From: Jaminaea rosea
Lineage: Eukaryota; Basidiomycota; Exobasidiomycetes; Microstromatales
Assembly (NCBI RefSeq): GCF_003144245.1
Contig: NW_020289976.1
Coordinates: 930,001-994,000, forward strand
Direction: 5' to 3'
Length of the DNA stretch: 64,000 bases
Shown: in pieces, positions 1-12,679 of the stretch
Layout: every line of letters starts with the position of its first letter
How positions within the stretch are numbered: position 1 is the first letter of the stretch
The notes under the pieces: model-generated
What the model was told of the DNA's origin: nothing
Seen by the model: only the letters and a program-made list of their open reading frames with translations
Databases searched by the model: none
Position numbers and translations under genes: made by a program

Positions 1-3000
1 CGCGTCGCTCGACCGCAGACGATCGCTCCGAGTTGCGGCCATCTCTCTCGCCATTGCGAGGCGAAAGCGCGTCTTCGTACGCATCGCTGGCAGGGGAGTC
101 CAAAGACATTGGCGCCGTCACTCGCACATCGAGGCCTGTCGGTCGCGCGCGTCGAGAGACATCGCTTGTGGCTGAGCTGACAGACGGTCGTCGTTGAGCT
201 CCATTTGCTAGCGATGACCCTGCGTCGAGGGTGCCTTGCGCCCTTGGAGGAGGCTTGCGATGCACAGTCCGCGTGGGCGGCGAAGACTCGCTGCTAGGAG
301 ACGGTGAAGAGAGGGAGCGAGCAGCGAGTGCTTGCGCTGCAAAAAATTGGGCCTGCGCAGGAACGGCTTCCGGCGGAATGCGACCATCCCGAGCGGCCTT
401 TGACGCGACAGCAATTGCAGCCTGGTGGACGGCAGCGGTGTTGCTCACTGCCCCCGCCGAGAGGGAGCCTTGCATCGCAGCAGCTTGAGCGGAGACCATC
501 GGCATGGTCTTGATCGGAGGTAAAGTGAGGCCGGATTGACCGCCTCGTTGGGCAGCATCTGAGCCTCGTCGCGATCGCGGTGCAGGTGGGGGTGCCGTCT
601 CCGAGCTGAGTCGAGGGCGGACTCTGTTGGCCAGCGACCGGGCTCGACTGATACGCTCGGCCCTGGCATCGTCCACAGCGCTGGCCCGCGGCGCGGCCCT
701 CGAGGCTTGGCTCTGCTGGCGGCGCAGCGAGAGGCTGGTCAAGCGATTGGCGAGCTCGCCGCCGTCTAGGGCGCCACGAATGAGCTTGCCTTGCGACTGT
801 GCTGCATTGGTGCGGCTGGATCGCTCCCCGTGCTCACGCCGCTGTTTGCCTTGACGCTGCAGTCGGCGCTGAAGGGTGCCGATATCGCCGACATTGTGCC
901 CGAGCGGCTGGTCATCAGAGTCTTGATCCTCGCCGTAGTCATCCTCAGAGTCTTCAGACGTGCTCGCATCGCTTTCTTTTGCAACTTCGTAGCGACGGTT
1001 GCCGTCGCCGTCGTCCTCACGTCCATTGCCTCGACTGTCGCCACCATCGCCACCATCACCGCCGTTACCGCCACCACCTCCCTTAGACGGACCTGCCCCG
1101 GCGTAGTCATCTCCGCTGCCATATTCATCTGCGCTGTCGTCATCGTCTTTGTCCGCTTTCTGACTCCCGTCGCTGAAGCCTCTGTAGTCAGCGACGCCTG
1201 AGTCCTGCTCTCGGCTTGCTGCAATGACATACAGTCCCTCGGCTGAGTCGAGGTTCTGCTCTCTCAGCCAATACTGTCCCTCCTTTGACCAGGATGGATA
1301 GTGAGCAGTCACGTCCTGCCCTCGAGCGAGTCGTGCTGCTTTGCGAGCCTTTGCCAAGCGCCGAGGCAGGCGCTTCCTGAGCGAGTGGCCTTGAACACCG
1401 CTGGCTCGCAGTGTAGAAAGGGGATCCACGGCCTCGGCGTCAGGAGAGAAGCATGAGTCGACAAAGCCCTGGCCGATGGCCATGAAAGCTTGTGAGTCTT
1501 GCTCGTCATCACCAGCTCTTGGAGCAGTCCCAGGATTCACAGCGTCGACGTCGCCATTTGGTTCCTTAGCGTCGTGATCGGCAAGGCCAATGTAGGCCAC
1601 CCTAGGCGTCGCTTCCTCCTCCGGCGAAGGCGAGCAAGCTTCACCAGCAGTCTGACTTCTGAGCATGTCCACCGAAGCTTGACGCAAGCTCAAGGGAAGG
1701 TCGGTGGCAGACTTTGAGAGGTGCTTCAAGGAAGAGCGAGACCCTGCGACATCCATAGGCGCAATCAACGTCCCACTTCTCTTGCGAGCGTGTAGATTTC
1801 CCGTGCCACCCGATGTCGCGCTCGACGTCTTCTCCTTTTTGGGACTCAATCGCGGCGAGTGCGCTCCTTGCGCCATCGTGGGCGTAGCTGGAGGCTCATT
1901 GACTTCGTTGATGCTGAGAGCAGAGCGATGGCCGACGCCTCCTCGGCTGCCGGCGGCCTCCGATTTGAGACTCGCTGTACTACGCTTGTGGTTCAAGGGC
2001 GCAGAGAGCTGGCTGAAGATCGAAGGGCTCTGCTTCTTGTGAGCTGAGGTAGTCGTCGATGATCGCGATTGATATGATGGCGGCCGCGGAGGCACTGCAG
2101 TCATTTCAGTCGTCTTGCTATTTGGCGCACCCGGGAGCATGCCGGGGAAGGGAAAGCCTTCCGCTGTGCTGACACGAGGCAGAGCGGGGCTGTCTAGGCC
2201 AGGCGTCGCAGGAGAATTCGAACGAGTCGTCGCAGTTGCCACAGCCGAGTCGCGCAGGTTGGGCATGCTCTTCTTGCGCAGGCCAAGAGAGTGCAAGAAG
2301 CTTTTCCCCTTGGGCAGCTGCGCCGCACCTGGACGGACATTCGAGAGGGCTGCGGTGCTGCTGCCTGCTGCGGCACCCCCCGCCTGACTGGATACACTGT
2401 TCCTTGCAGATGGCGCTGCTGAGCTTGAGCGCTTCTTGCTCGCCGACTTGCGACTTTTGGAAGAGGACCGCTTTGCAGTCGTTGCCTCGACTTCAGACTC
2501 GGAGCCGCTGGACCACCTGCTGGTAAGACCACCATTCTGCGCCTTTGTCGACACCACGTCGTCGTCCCAGTCCTCAAAGACAGACCTCTGATTCACGTTC
2601 GGAGTGGCAGATATCGCTGGAGAGAAGGCGCCTTGAGGAAGAGGAGCCGACCGAGGGGCAACAAAATACATCTGCGAGCGGCTGGCCTGTGAAGACATGG
2701 GCGGCGTTTGGCCTGAGGCAAGGCAACTGCTGTGAGGCGTCGACGCAGGGGACAATGAAGGCGTAGTCGACTGAGGGAAGAATGCAGCCGTCGGCGACGG
2801 GACTGGTAGCATCTTCTGAGCTTGTGGAGGCCGCAGCGAGACTGGCGGCGCGAGGGTGTTGAGCCAGAGCTGAGGCTTGCCATCTCCTGGCGATGATGGC
2901 AATGCATTCGTACCACCATTTGACAACTTTGAAGCAGCAGAGGAAGAGAGCAGGTGCAGTGGCTGCATGTGGAGCGTGGACGTCGGGCGGCGAACGCCTG

Positions 3001-5977
3001 GCCTTGCTTGCTGCTGGTAAAAGTCGACGTTGGCTGCCGACGCTGGAAGAAGTGGCTCTTGCAGCGATTCAATGGATTGACTCGACGGCATGGAAGGACC
3101 ACTCTCCTTTGGCGCCACCAAATCCTCGTCGAAATCCTTGCGCCGCGGCGTAGGCGGGGCACGGAAGATACTCGTGTTGAAGTGAGGGGGCTCACCCAAG
3201 GCCGGAGACTGATATGGCTGCACTGACGGAGTCACGGGCGCTGCCAGACGGTCAGACGACGCCACTGGTAGTTGCCCTTGCGTGACCGTCACCTCAGAAT
3301 CCGGCAACACCGAGGAGGGCCCGGCGTGAGGAGAGCTGCGCTCTCTGGGTTGCTGCTTCGGCAGCTCCGGCGGCTGCTCATTTTGGCTCCCCTTGAAGTC
3401 GACGGTTATCGCTTCGTCTTGAACGGCCGAAGGCATTGAGTAGCGCGATGGCTCTGATACATCTGCATTCAGGCTTTGGTCCGAGGCAGGCGAAGCTAGC
3501 ACAGCACGCTCGCTCTCGCCTATCAAGTCGAATTCGAAGGCGCTGCGACACGTGGACTGATCAGCCGGGGACGGCGAGTTTGACTGGCCATTGCTGTCTG
3601 GGAAAATGTCGGCGGCCGGGAGATGCAGATCAGAGTAGGTCGAGCCTGCCTGCGATGTATCGGCAATGCCGATACCGAGACCAAGTTGCGGCATCTGCTC
3701 GTCTTCCACCGGGGGACTCTCGCCTCGAGACGATGCAGCTTCTTGAGCTCTGCTCTCGACGTTGACACCGACGAACAACTCGCTCTCGTCCTCTTCGCAG
3801 TCCATCTCTGCCATCTCATGTTCACGCACGTCATCGTACGATGTGAGCTTTGTGCTAGCGGTATCGGCCGTTTCGCTTTGCCCCTTGCTGTCGAGCAGCG
3901 AAGAAGTCGATGAAGAGGATCCCAGCAGAGAAGCAAGTGAAGGAAGGGAGGGGAGAGTGTCGGAGGTCGACTGCGAGAGAATGGCTTGCGAGCCATTGGG
4001 CTCCCTTTGGTCAGGAGGAGTGCTTGATCTAAAGTTCTTCATCATGCGCCGGAAGATCAGGGGGACATTGTCCTCTAGCGCTTTTGCAGGCGCTGTTGCG
4101 GTCGAGTACGATGACGACACGGCCGTCTCTTCTGCTTCATCCTCACCCTCACCATCGCCATAGTCACTGGGCGAACTGGCATCTGCCTCCTCAGGATCGA
4201 AGTAGGCAGTCTTTAATGGCGTCGACGCACGTTTGGCGCAGGGCAGGGCGAGCGCATCCGAAGTTGCCTGTATCGGCTTCAATGTAGAGACAATATCACC
4301 ACCGCCCTCTGTCTTTTGGTCGAGCTGCGCCGCTTTCGCTGACGGCGGAGAGAATGTCGGCGTTCGAAAGCTCTCTGTCAAATCGGTGCCAGCAGGGCTA
4401 AGGAGAGAAGTAGCTGGCGCCAATCCAGAGGCATCGAGATGGTCGGCAGTCGAACGTGATGCTGAGAAGGTGGATTTGGCAGTTGAAGGCAGTGGCGGGA
4501 GAAGTGTAGGAGATGGAGTGGGCGACTTATCTGAGCTAGAAGCGCTGAGCAGTCCACTTGAAGAGGCGAGACTTGCTTGTCGGCCATTGGGCAGAAGAAT
4601 AAGCGGCGTTGGAGGCTTCTTGCGTCTGCGAGAGGGCGAGGTCGACTGTCTCGAGGTCATGGAGTCGGACCTGTGATGACGTTCAGAGTCTAGTGAAGGA
4701 ACGGACGAGCAGCCGGGCGCGGTCACCTCGACGATATCCTCTTGTGCTCGAGGCGGCGGGGGTATCGTTGTTCCCCTCTGCGCTCGCTCCTCTTGCTCTC
4801 GTGCCCAACTCAAGGAATCAGCGCCCGATGTCGCAAAAGTCGGTGTGCGTGGCAAGACGGATAGAGGCGACTTGTTGGCCGAATCGGCAGAAGCTTGTCG
4901 AGATCGCGGAGTCCAGCCGCCAGCGGCAAAGGCCGGGGATGAAGGGCGAGAAGAAAGTAATTCGCCTTCGCTGGCGTGATCCCTCTGCCAAGGCGAGCCG
5001 AGGAGATGAGAGCTGGGCGTTGGCGAACGACTGTCTGTAGCGAGGAGAGGGCTCGTCGAGCCGCTGCTGCTGGTAGCTAATGCCAGCTTTTTGAGTCCTT
5101 GTCCCTTTCCCCCAAGCTTTTTGCGACTCTTTGCAGTCTTGACAGCTGCAGAAGGAGCCGCCTTGTCAGGTCGTCCGGGACCCATGACAGGGAAATTTGA
5201 ACCTATCGCGGGTGATTTGGGAAGCTGAATACCAAGTCCCATGGAATTTGAGGGCGCCGAAGTCGAAGGAGCACTCGACGTGTTAGATCGAATCGATGAC
5301 TCTGAAGCAGCCCAAGGAGACAGCGAGGGTGACGTTGGGCCTTGGCGTTCTCTGCGATGTACCAGTTGCAGTTGACGTGGGCGCCAAGGATTGCTCGTTG
5401 AGCTGCTCATAGGGGCTGAGCCAGGGATCGAGGTGCTCGTGGTAACCGTCCAGGAAGACGAAGAAGGCCCTCGCCCACGAGTGACAGCGGCGCCGTCGCT
5501 CGACGTCCTGCTTCTCCTCGTCCTCGGCGCTGCGCCGGGTGTATTGGGCGTCAAGGGTGTAAAGGGCCCAGCCTCTGCATCACTCGAGAGGCTATTGATA
5601 TGTGATGCGTCGGTATCAGAAGAGGCTGCACCATCAGAGTAGTCGGACGATGAAGCAAAGGGAGCGAGTGCATGAGCAGCCGACGAGGGAATGGGAAGAG
5701 TGGAAGGAGGCATAGGGAATGCCATTGCGCCCGTTCCCTTGCCAGGCATGACGTCCGAGGTCAAGAGAGAGAGCAGGCTACGAGTATCATCGTCATCGAC
5801 GTCTCTCGCCTTGCTGCTGCCTTGATCATTATAATCACGAGAGGTGGCGCGATGGTTCGCAGCAAGGTCCATCTCGAAGGCGCCTGGATGGCCTCGTGGA
5901 GGAGGGTGAGATGATGAGGAAGATGCAGAGGCAGAATGAAGAGGTTGTGACGCACCACTGCTGAATACGGACGACAT
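1..5977 (-). CDS. Very long Ser/Pro-rich, probably disordered protein of unknown function (3' end off the window)
   Basis: Starting from ATG at 5977, one frame stays open on the minus strand to base 1: about 1,990 codons with no stop and no needed intron, so the gene runs off the left edge. I do not recognise the family. The protein is dominated by Ser, Pro, Thr and Ala, with many S-P/T-P pairs suggesting proline-directed phosphorylation. Ordered-looking islands are few: a basic amphipathic stretch with VPLIFRRMMKNFRSS (about 4030-4080), an acidic-aromatic patch FEDWDDDVV (about 2555-2580), and a region with WSKEGQYWLREQNLDSAEGL (about 1215-1300). A Gly/Asp-rich then acidic tract follows (about 900-1160), then an Arg/Gln-rich helix. 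Such proteins are often scaffolds or signalling regulators, but that is inference. A conserved domain could lie beyond the edge. Only the ATG at 5977 precedes the whole frame. Confidence 0.8.
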   Translation of the reverse strand, partial: MSSVFSSGASQPLHSASASSSSSHPPPRGHPGAFEMDLAANHRATSRDYNDQGSSKARDVDDDDTRSLLSLLTSDVMPGKGTGAMAFPMPPSTLPIPSSAAHALAPFASSSDYSDGAASSDTDASHINSLSSDAEAGPFTPLTPNTPGAAPRTRRSRTSSDGAAVTRGRGPSSSSWTVTTSTSIPGSAPMSSSTSNPWRPRQLQLVHRRERQGPTSPSLSPWAASESSIRSNTSSAPSTSAPSNSMGLGIQLPKSPAIGSNFPVMGPGRPDKAAPSAAVKTAKSRKKLGGKGQGLKKLALATSSSGSTSPLLATDSRSPTPSSHLLGSPWQRDHASEGELLSSRPSSPAFAAGGWTPRSRQASADSANKSPLSVLPRTPTFATSGADSLSWAREQEERAQRGTTIPPPPRAQEDIVEVTAPGCSSVPSLDSERHHRSDSMTSRQSTSPSRRRKKPPTPLILLPNGRQASLASSSGLLSASSSDKSPTPSPTLLPPLPSTAKSTFSASRSTADHLDASGLAPATSLLSPAGTDLTESFRTPTFSPPSAKAAQLDQKTEGGGDIVSTLKPIQATSDALALPCAKRASTPLKTAYFDPEEADASSPSDYGDGEGEDEAEETAVSSSYSTATAPAKALEDNVPLIFRRMMKNFRSSTPPDQREPNGSQAILSQSTSDTLPSLPSLASLLGSSSSTSSLLDSKGQSETADTASTKLTSYDDVREHEMAEMDCEEDESELFVGVNVESRAQEAASSRGESPPVEDEQMPQLGLGIGIADTSQAGSTYSDLHLPAADIFPDSNGQSNSPSPADQSTCRSAFEFDLIGESERAVLASPASDQSLNADVSEPSRYSMPSAVQDEAITVDFKGSQNEQPPELPKQQPRERSSPHAGPSSVLPDSEVTVTQGQLPVASSDRLAAPVTPSVQPYQSPALGEPPHFNTSIFRAPPTPRRKDFDEDLVAPKESGPSMPSSQSIESLQEPLLPASAANVDFYQQQARPGVRRPTSTLHMQPLHLLSSSAASKLSNGGTNALPSSPGDGKPQLWLNTLAPPVSLRPPQAQKMLPVPSPTAAFFPQSTTPSLSPASTPHSSCLASGQTPPMSSQASRSQMYFVAPRSAPLPQGAFSPAISATPNVNQRSVFEDWDDDVVSTKAQNGGLTSRWSSGSESEVEATTAKRSSSKSRKSASKKRSSSAAPSARNSVSSQAGGAAAGSSTAALSNVRPGAAQLPKGKSFLHSLGLRKKSMPNLRDSAVATATTRSNSPATPGLDSPALPRVSTAEGFPFPGMLPGAPNSKTTEMTAVPPRPPSYQSRSSTTTSAHKKQSPSIFSQLSAPLNHKRSTASLKSEAAGSRGGVGHRSALSINEVNEPPATPTMAQGAHSPRLSPKKEKTSSATSGGTGNLHARKRSGTLIAPMDVAGSRSSLKHLSKSATDLPLSLRQASVDMLRSQTAGEACSPSPEEEATPRVAYIGLADHDAKEPNGDVDAVNPGTAPRAGDDEQDSQAFMAIGQGFVDSCFSPDAEAVDPLSTLRASGVQGHSLRKRLPRRLAKARKAARLARGQDVTAHYPSWSKEGQYWLREQNLDSAEGLYVIAASREQDSGVADYRGFSDGSQKADKDDDDSADEYGSGDDYAGAGPSKGGGGGNGGDGGDGGDSRGNGREDDGDGNRRYEVAKESDASTSEDSEDDYGEDQDSDDQPLGHNVGDIGTLQRRLQRQGKQRREHGERSSRTNAAQSQGKLIRGALDGGELANRLTSLSLRRQQSQASRAAPRASAVDDARAERISRARSLANRVRPRLSSETAPPPAPRSRRGSDAAQRGGQSGLTLPPIKTMPMVSAQAAAMQGSLSAGAVSNTAAVHQAAIAVASKAARDGRIPPEAVPAQAQFFAAQALAARSLSSPSPSSESSPPTRTVHRKPPPRAQGTLDAGSSLANGAQRRPSVSSATSDVSRRARPTGLDVRVTAPMSLDSPASDAYEDALSPRNGERDGRNSERSSAVERR

Positions 5978-7104
5978 GACTTGCAATGGACCAGTCAATG
6001 AAGAGGGCGAGGGTCCAGCAGAGGCACCGCTATGCGACTACAACGGCTGCCCTCGTTGTCGTCGATGATGTCGATGTCAATGTCGTCGTGATCGCCGCGC
6101 CGTCGCCGTCGCCGTCGCCGTCGCCGCTGATCTTGCGACGATGGGGCACGTTGTGTAGTGCCCGCTTTGCCTTTGCGGCCACGAGCAATACAGAGAGAAT
6201 CAAATGAGGATGAGAATGGTGAGTGAAGGAAACCCCTCGCCTCTCCCCTCGTCTGCTCGTCGCAGTCTCGTCTCCCCTTCCGTTGCATCAAGCCGCGCTC
6301 CACTGGCTCGCCGCCCGCCTCAGACGCGACAGATCCAGGCGACGACGCCCCTCTGAGACCAATGAAACAGGGCGTCTTCGCCGCGAGATCAAGGCGCAGC
6401 GGACCCTGCCTATGCCACACCAACCACGATGATCGGATTCTACTTCCTTGTCGCGAGTCTTGGCGGCGTCAACACTGATAGCAAATACGACCGCCTTCTT
6501 GAGATCGTCGGCCATGATGAAGGGCCATCCGACAGTCACATGGGGTAGTAAGTAGCATGCGCCCTCGTACTGAGCGAGCGGCCAAAATGAGAAATTGAAC
6601 AGGGCAGCCAGCCACTCGCGACCACGTTGACCTGGCAGGAGGGTCGGCGTGTGCTCCCTACTCCTCACTGCCCCCGTTGCTTCTCTCGTCCTTGGGATCC
6701 TACTCTTGGTCGATTCCGTCTTCTCTCCTCTCCCCTTCTTCCTCATCGTCGCTGCCTCCCTACAGCGCGAGTCAAGCGAGGAGGCTCGAGCGAAGTAAGG
6801 TGGCCCACGCCGGGCGGCCGGGAAAAGGAGGTAAATGGCTGCCGGGACGAGCGCCCACAAATAGACGAGGAGGCTCGCTCAGGCTTGGGGCTCGGGGCTC
6901 GGGGCGTGGGCTCGCCCAGGGCCGGCCTGCGCCCAGAGACGGGATGCTATCAAATGATGACAAGATTGTCAAAGCTACTGGCTGAATCGTGCGGCACACT
7001 CAGAGTCCACCGAAGTCGTCGCAAATTGCATTAATCCATCGTCGCATAAGTTTGTTCGCAAAAGAAGCAGCGCTATCAAGCAAAGCGCGAGCGAACGTCG
7101 TAGC
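5978..7104. other. Gene-free interval, 1.1 kb
   Basis: This holds the promoter and leader of the large minus-strand gene to the left and the 3' end of the GH42 gene to the right. Short open frames on both strands have unrelated, Arg/Ser-rich translations and no recognisable domain. I see no RNA gene. The only structured element is the GTC/GCC hexamer run near 6100. Confidence 0.5.
6101..6126. repeat. (GTCGCC)n short tandem repeat
   Basis: About four copies of a GTCGCC hexamer lie about 125 bp upstream of the ATG of the large minus-strand gene, so within its promoter or 5' leader. It looks like an ordinary GC-rich microsatellite. Confidence 0.8.
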
Positions 7105-9554
7105 TCAGAGCTTGTATAGATTCACTCCAGCAGGTGCAATCTTCGCTGCGTCGCCATCGACACCGCCAAAGATCAGGCTAGCTTCGGCGGGAAGATTCTT
7201 GACGTCGTGCTCGTTCGGCGAATAGTTGACTGCATAAAGCGCTCGCCCATGACGAATCATGCGCACAGAGTCGCCGAGGTCGAGATCCGTAGCGGATGGA
7301 GTCGTACCAACGAGCGTCTTGATGCCCACGTCTGCAGCCGCCTTGGCAAAAAGGGGGAGCATGGCATCCTGCTGTGCAAACCACCCAATGTATGTCGTCT
7401 GACGGCCGTCATCGGTGGTATGCTTGCATGATGCCGGTGAGCCGTCGCGATATCCCTTGAAGACAAAGTCAACGCCACCGTTGGCTTTTTCACCATCTCG
7501 CGAGCATTCAAGCCATTCTGACCAGGCCGTGACGTTGTGCGACGAGCCGTCAACTTGATTCGTCACCTGATCAGTTGTGCTCGTAGGCAAAGATTCGACT
7601 CGGACTATCTTCATGGGGATGCGCTCACGCAGCGCCCCGGCTGAAGGTGGCAAGCCCGCGGCGATGCTGAGAGTGCCCTCCTTCGAAGCGGTCCGCGGTC
7701 CAACGATGAGAGAACCATTGTACTTCTTGAGGCGCTGTTCCAGCTCAGAGCCAATGAGGGGTAAGGTAGGCGCAACAATGAGCTTGTACTTGGACAGGTC
7801 ACTCCAAGGGCCAACGACGTCGATATCGAGGCCGAGACGTCGAATAGCGGAGTGCCAGTTTGACAGGAGCCTGTACGAGGTGGAAGAGGTGGCGAGTGAT
7901 CAATTACGACCTTAGTGCTTTCTTCGGCCAGCTGCGCTGACTCACTGGAAGAAGACAAAGGTGAAGTCGGTGAACGTGTTGGTGTCCCAAGTGCCGCCTT
8001 GCGGGTTGGCCTCAATGACCCAGGGGGCGGTAAAGTCGTAGAGGAGAGCGATATCAGAGTGGCCCCTCCCACTGTCCTTGGCCCATGTTGGAGCGCTGCT
8101 ATTGCCCTCGCCAGCGTCGAGCAGGCCAGCTTCTTGCATCTGATTCAGCTCAGCAATCACCTCTTGCTGCTCCTTGAAGGCCAAATCCTCTTCGTTGTCG
8201 TAGCGCAGCATGCCAGCGTGCATCTGTTCCTCTGCAAAGGGCACCTCACGCCATCGGAAGATGTTGGCGAGCGAGGCGCCATGGGCGAACATCTCATGGA
8301 TCCACAGGCGGACCATGCCGGCGAGAGGGGACGGATTCACCGCTGCCCAATTGACGGGGCCAGGCTGCTGCTCCATGACCCCCCACTTGCCGCCGTTGCC
8401 CATCTCCCTCATGAGCTCAAAGTGTAGGGCCTGGAAGTCGGGAGAGCCCGTGCGAAGGTACTTGGCCTTGTTATCATCGCTCTCCCACGGCTGAGACTGC
8501 TCATTACCGAGTGGATAGCTGTCTAAGCACGAGAAGTCAAGCTGATTCACCTGTTGGAACTTGAAGAGGTCTGTGTAGCACATGACGCGGTCAGCGGCGC
8601 CGCCGTCTACGACCAATGATCGGGTCTCACACTGTCATACTCACCAAAGTCAACGAATCCACCCATAAAATTGGTGGTGATGGGCTGATTAGAGTATTGT
8701 CGAATCGCGTCTACAGTCTCTTTGGCGAAGGAGATGACCTGGTCGGAGGAGAATGTGAAAAAGTCAAGCCGCAGCGCGGGGTTGGACTCGGTGACTTCTT
8801 GCGTCGGCACGTCAATCGACTCGAAGGAGTCAAATTGGCTACTCCAGAATACCCTTCCCTGCCTCTTATTGAGCGCCTCGATGTTGCCGTACTTCTCCTT
8901 GAGCCACTTCTGGAACGCCTTCTTAGCCGAGGGCGAATAGTCGCGAGTCGTCGAGTGGCAGCCGTACTCATTGGACAATTGCCATGCACTGAGGGCAGGA
9001 TGCCGTCCGTAGCGGCGAGCTAGAGCCTGGGTGATGCGCCTATTGAGCTTACGGTAGTCCTGAGAAGAGAAGGAAAAGTGATGACGAGAGCCAAAGAGCC
9101 TCGGACGTCTGTTGGCGTCCCAACCGAGAATGTCGTACTTCTTGACGGCCCAAAGCGGGGGCGTCTCTGAAGGCGTGCCGAGAATGACCTTGAGACCATG
9201 GCGATGGAGGAGGTCGAAGGAGCGGTCCAGGATTGACCAGTCGTAGCGCCCATCTTCTGGCTCGAAGAGAGCCCAATCGAACTCGCCAATGCGAACGTGA
9301 GTGATGTTGGCCTGGCGCATCTTCGCGGCATCATCCTCCCAGTACGTCTTGGCGTCCCATTGCGAGGGATAGTAGTCGACGGCCATTTGAAGGCTGCTCG
9401 ACCAATGTGCAGACGAGGCCTTTGAAGCCGAAGCATTGACATTAGCGTTGGCAGCGAGGATCTCAAAGGGAGACGTATCTGGGACAACGAAGCCGCTAAC
9501 GAGCTGCAGCGCGGCTAGCGAGAGGACGACCGTCTGGCGAGCGAAGCCTCCCAT
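7105..9554 (-). CDS. Secreted GH42 family beta-galactosidase
   Basis: Three exons (9554-8645, 8606-7946, 7870-7105) give 778 residues. Introns are 38 nt (8607-8644) and 75 nt (7871-7945), both GTGAGT...AG. Residues 1-21 form a signal peptide (MGGFARQ then a hydrophobic run), so the enzyme should be exported; the ATG at 9554 is chosen because it starts this peptide. The GH42 TIM barrel begins near residue 57 with VDYYPSQW. The predicted acid/base is Glu196 in SNEYG, and the predicted nucleophile is Glu382 in VMEQQPGPVNW. The C-terminal half carries the family's LRRLGLDIDVVGP segment of the trimerisation domain, read across the second splice. GH42 enzymes release terminal beta-galactose from oligosaccharides. 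The family is mainly bacterial and archaeal, so a fungal copy is notable. GH42 identity is firm; the substrate is not. Confidence 0.9.
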
Positions 9555-10517
9555 GGTCAAGTTGAAGGTTGAGGATAAGAACGTGTGCGATGCAATCGAA
9601 GCTACTTCCTCGCCGGCGAGGGCATTTAAGTAGGCAGGCATGACTAGCGGCGACCCAGGCTAGCCAGCAGTTGCAGGATGATAGACTAGGACTGGGCTCG
9701 ACAGGTTGTGCGGGGCCCTGCCTTCACTGATCTGCAGACTTGCACGAGGTGGTAGCTCTTCCTCTCCTGTGCTGACTCAAGAGGATGGATGAGCAAGGTT
9801 GCTTCGCAGGATCATCATGACCTTGACGAGAGAAAGCCGGCTTCGCTTCGGTAGGCTCGTGCGCACGTTTGCACAAGCGAGCAGATCGCCGTCGGCCTCG
9901 CTCCTACAGGATTATCCCTCGTGCTGGGCCAACGAGTCTTCCATCGGCAGAAGAGGTCACGAGACCCAGCTTCTTCCTCGAGCAGGCGATTGCTCTGGAT
10001 CTGCTCCACGACGCAGCCCTGCAGAAAGCGCCAACCTTGGTTCAATCCCTCAGATAGGCGGCATAGAGGATTGGCCTGCCTTCCTCACTCTACCTTTCTC
10101 TAGGTTGCCTCTCTACGCTTCTTCGCGACGACGCGTGTCTTTTTGGAATTGCTTATCTGAAGTGCGGGGTCAAAGAACGTACAGATGAGAAGGAAAGAAG
10201 TCCGAATGGGGTAAAATTGGGGGAGCGGAGAGTGATGATTTGCAGAGGGAAGGGAAGAAGAATGAGTGCCACGTAAGATCGAGGTGACCTGCTGATTGCC
10301 AAAGCTGCCGAGTCAGTTGATTGTTGCTAGGGAAGAAGAGACAGAAAAGGTGAGAATAAACGCTCTGCGGATCCACGCGACTCGGCGTCAGCTGCAAGGA
10401 CCCGCGCCACGGCACGCTTACACGAGATCCTGGTCCTGCTTCTCATTGCGCAGAGCCATACGGTAGCGCGGCCCCGCTCCGTGGTCATGTTTCAGTCGCT
10501 GAGCCAGCTGCGGGCGG
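9555..10517. other. Gene-free interval, about 1 kb
   Basis: This contains the GH42 promoter (right of 9554) and the 3' region of the poly(A) polymerase gene. Frames inside it translate to low-information sequence. No RNA gene or repeat is evident. Confidence 0.5.

Positions 10518-12679
<2,162 letters not shown>

Noticed and set aside
766-1230. Minus-strand Thr/Arg-rich frame of 154 codons
   Set aside because: It is in a different frame from the long unin­terrupted coding frame through the same bases, whose acidic translation is more protein-like.
2555-2580. FEDWDDDVV as a sign that the large protein is a Byr4/Bfa1 or Cdc11/Nud1 septation regulator
   Set aside because: Only a vague acidic-aromatic resemblance; no other family motif was found in the visible part, so I left the protein unnamed.
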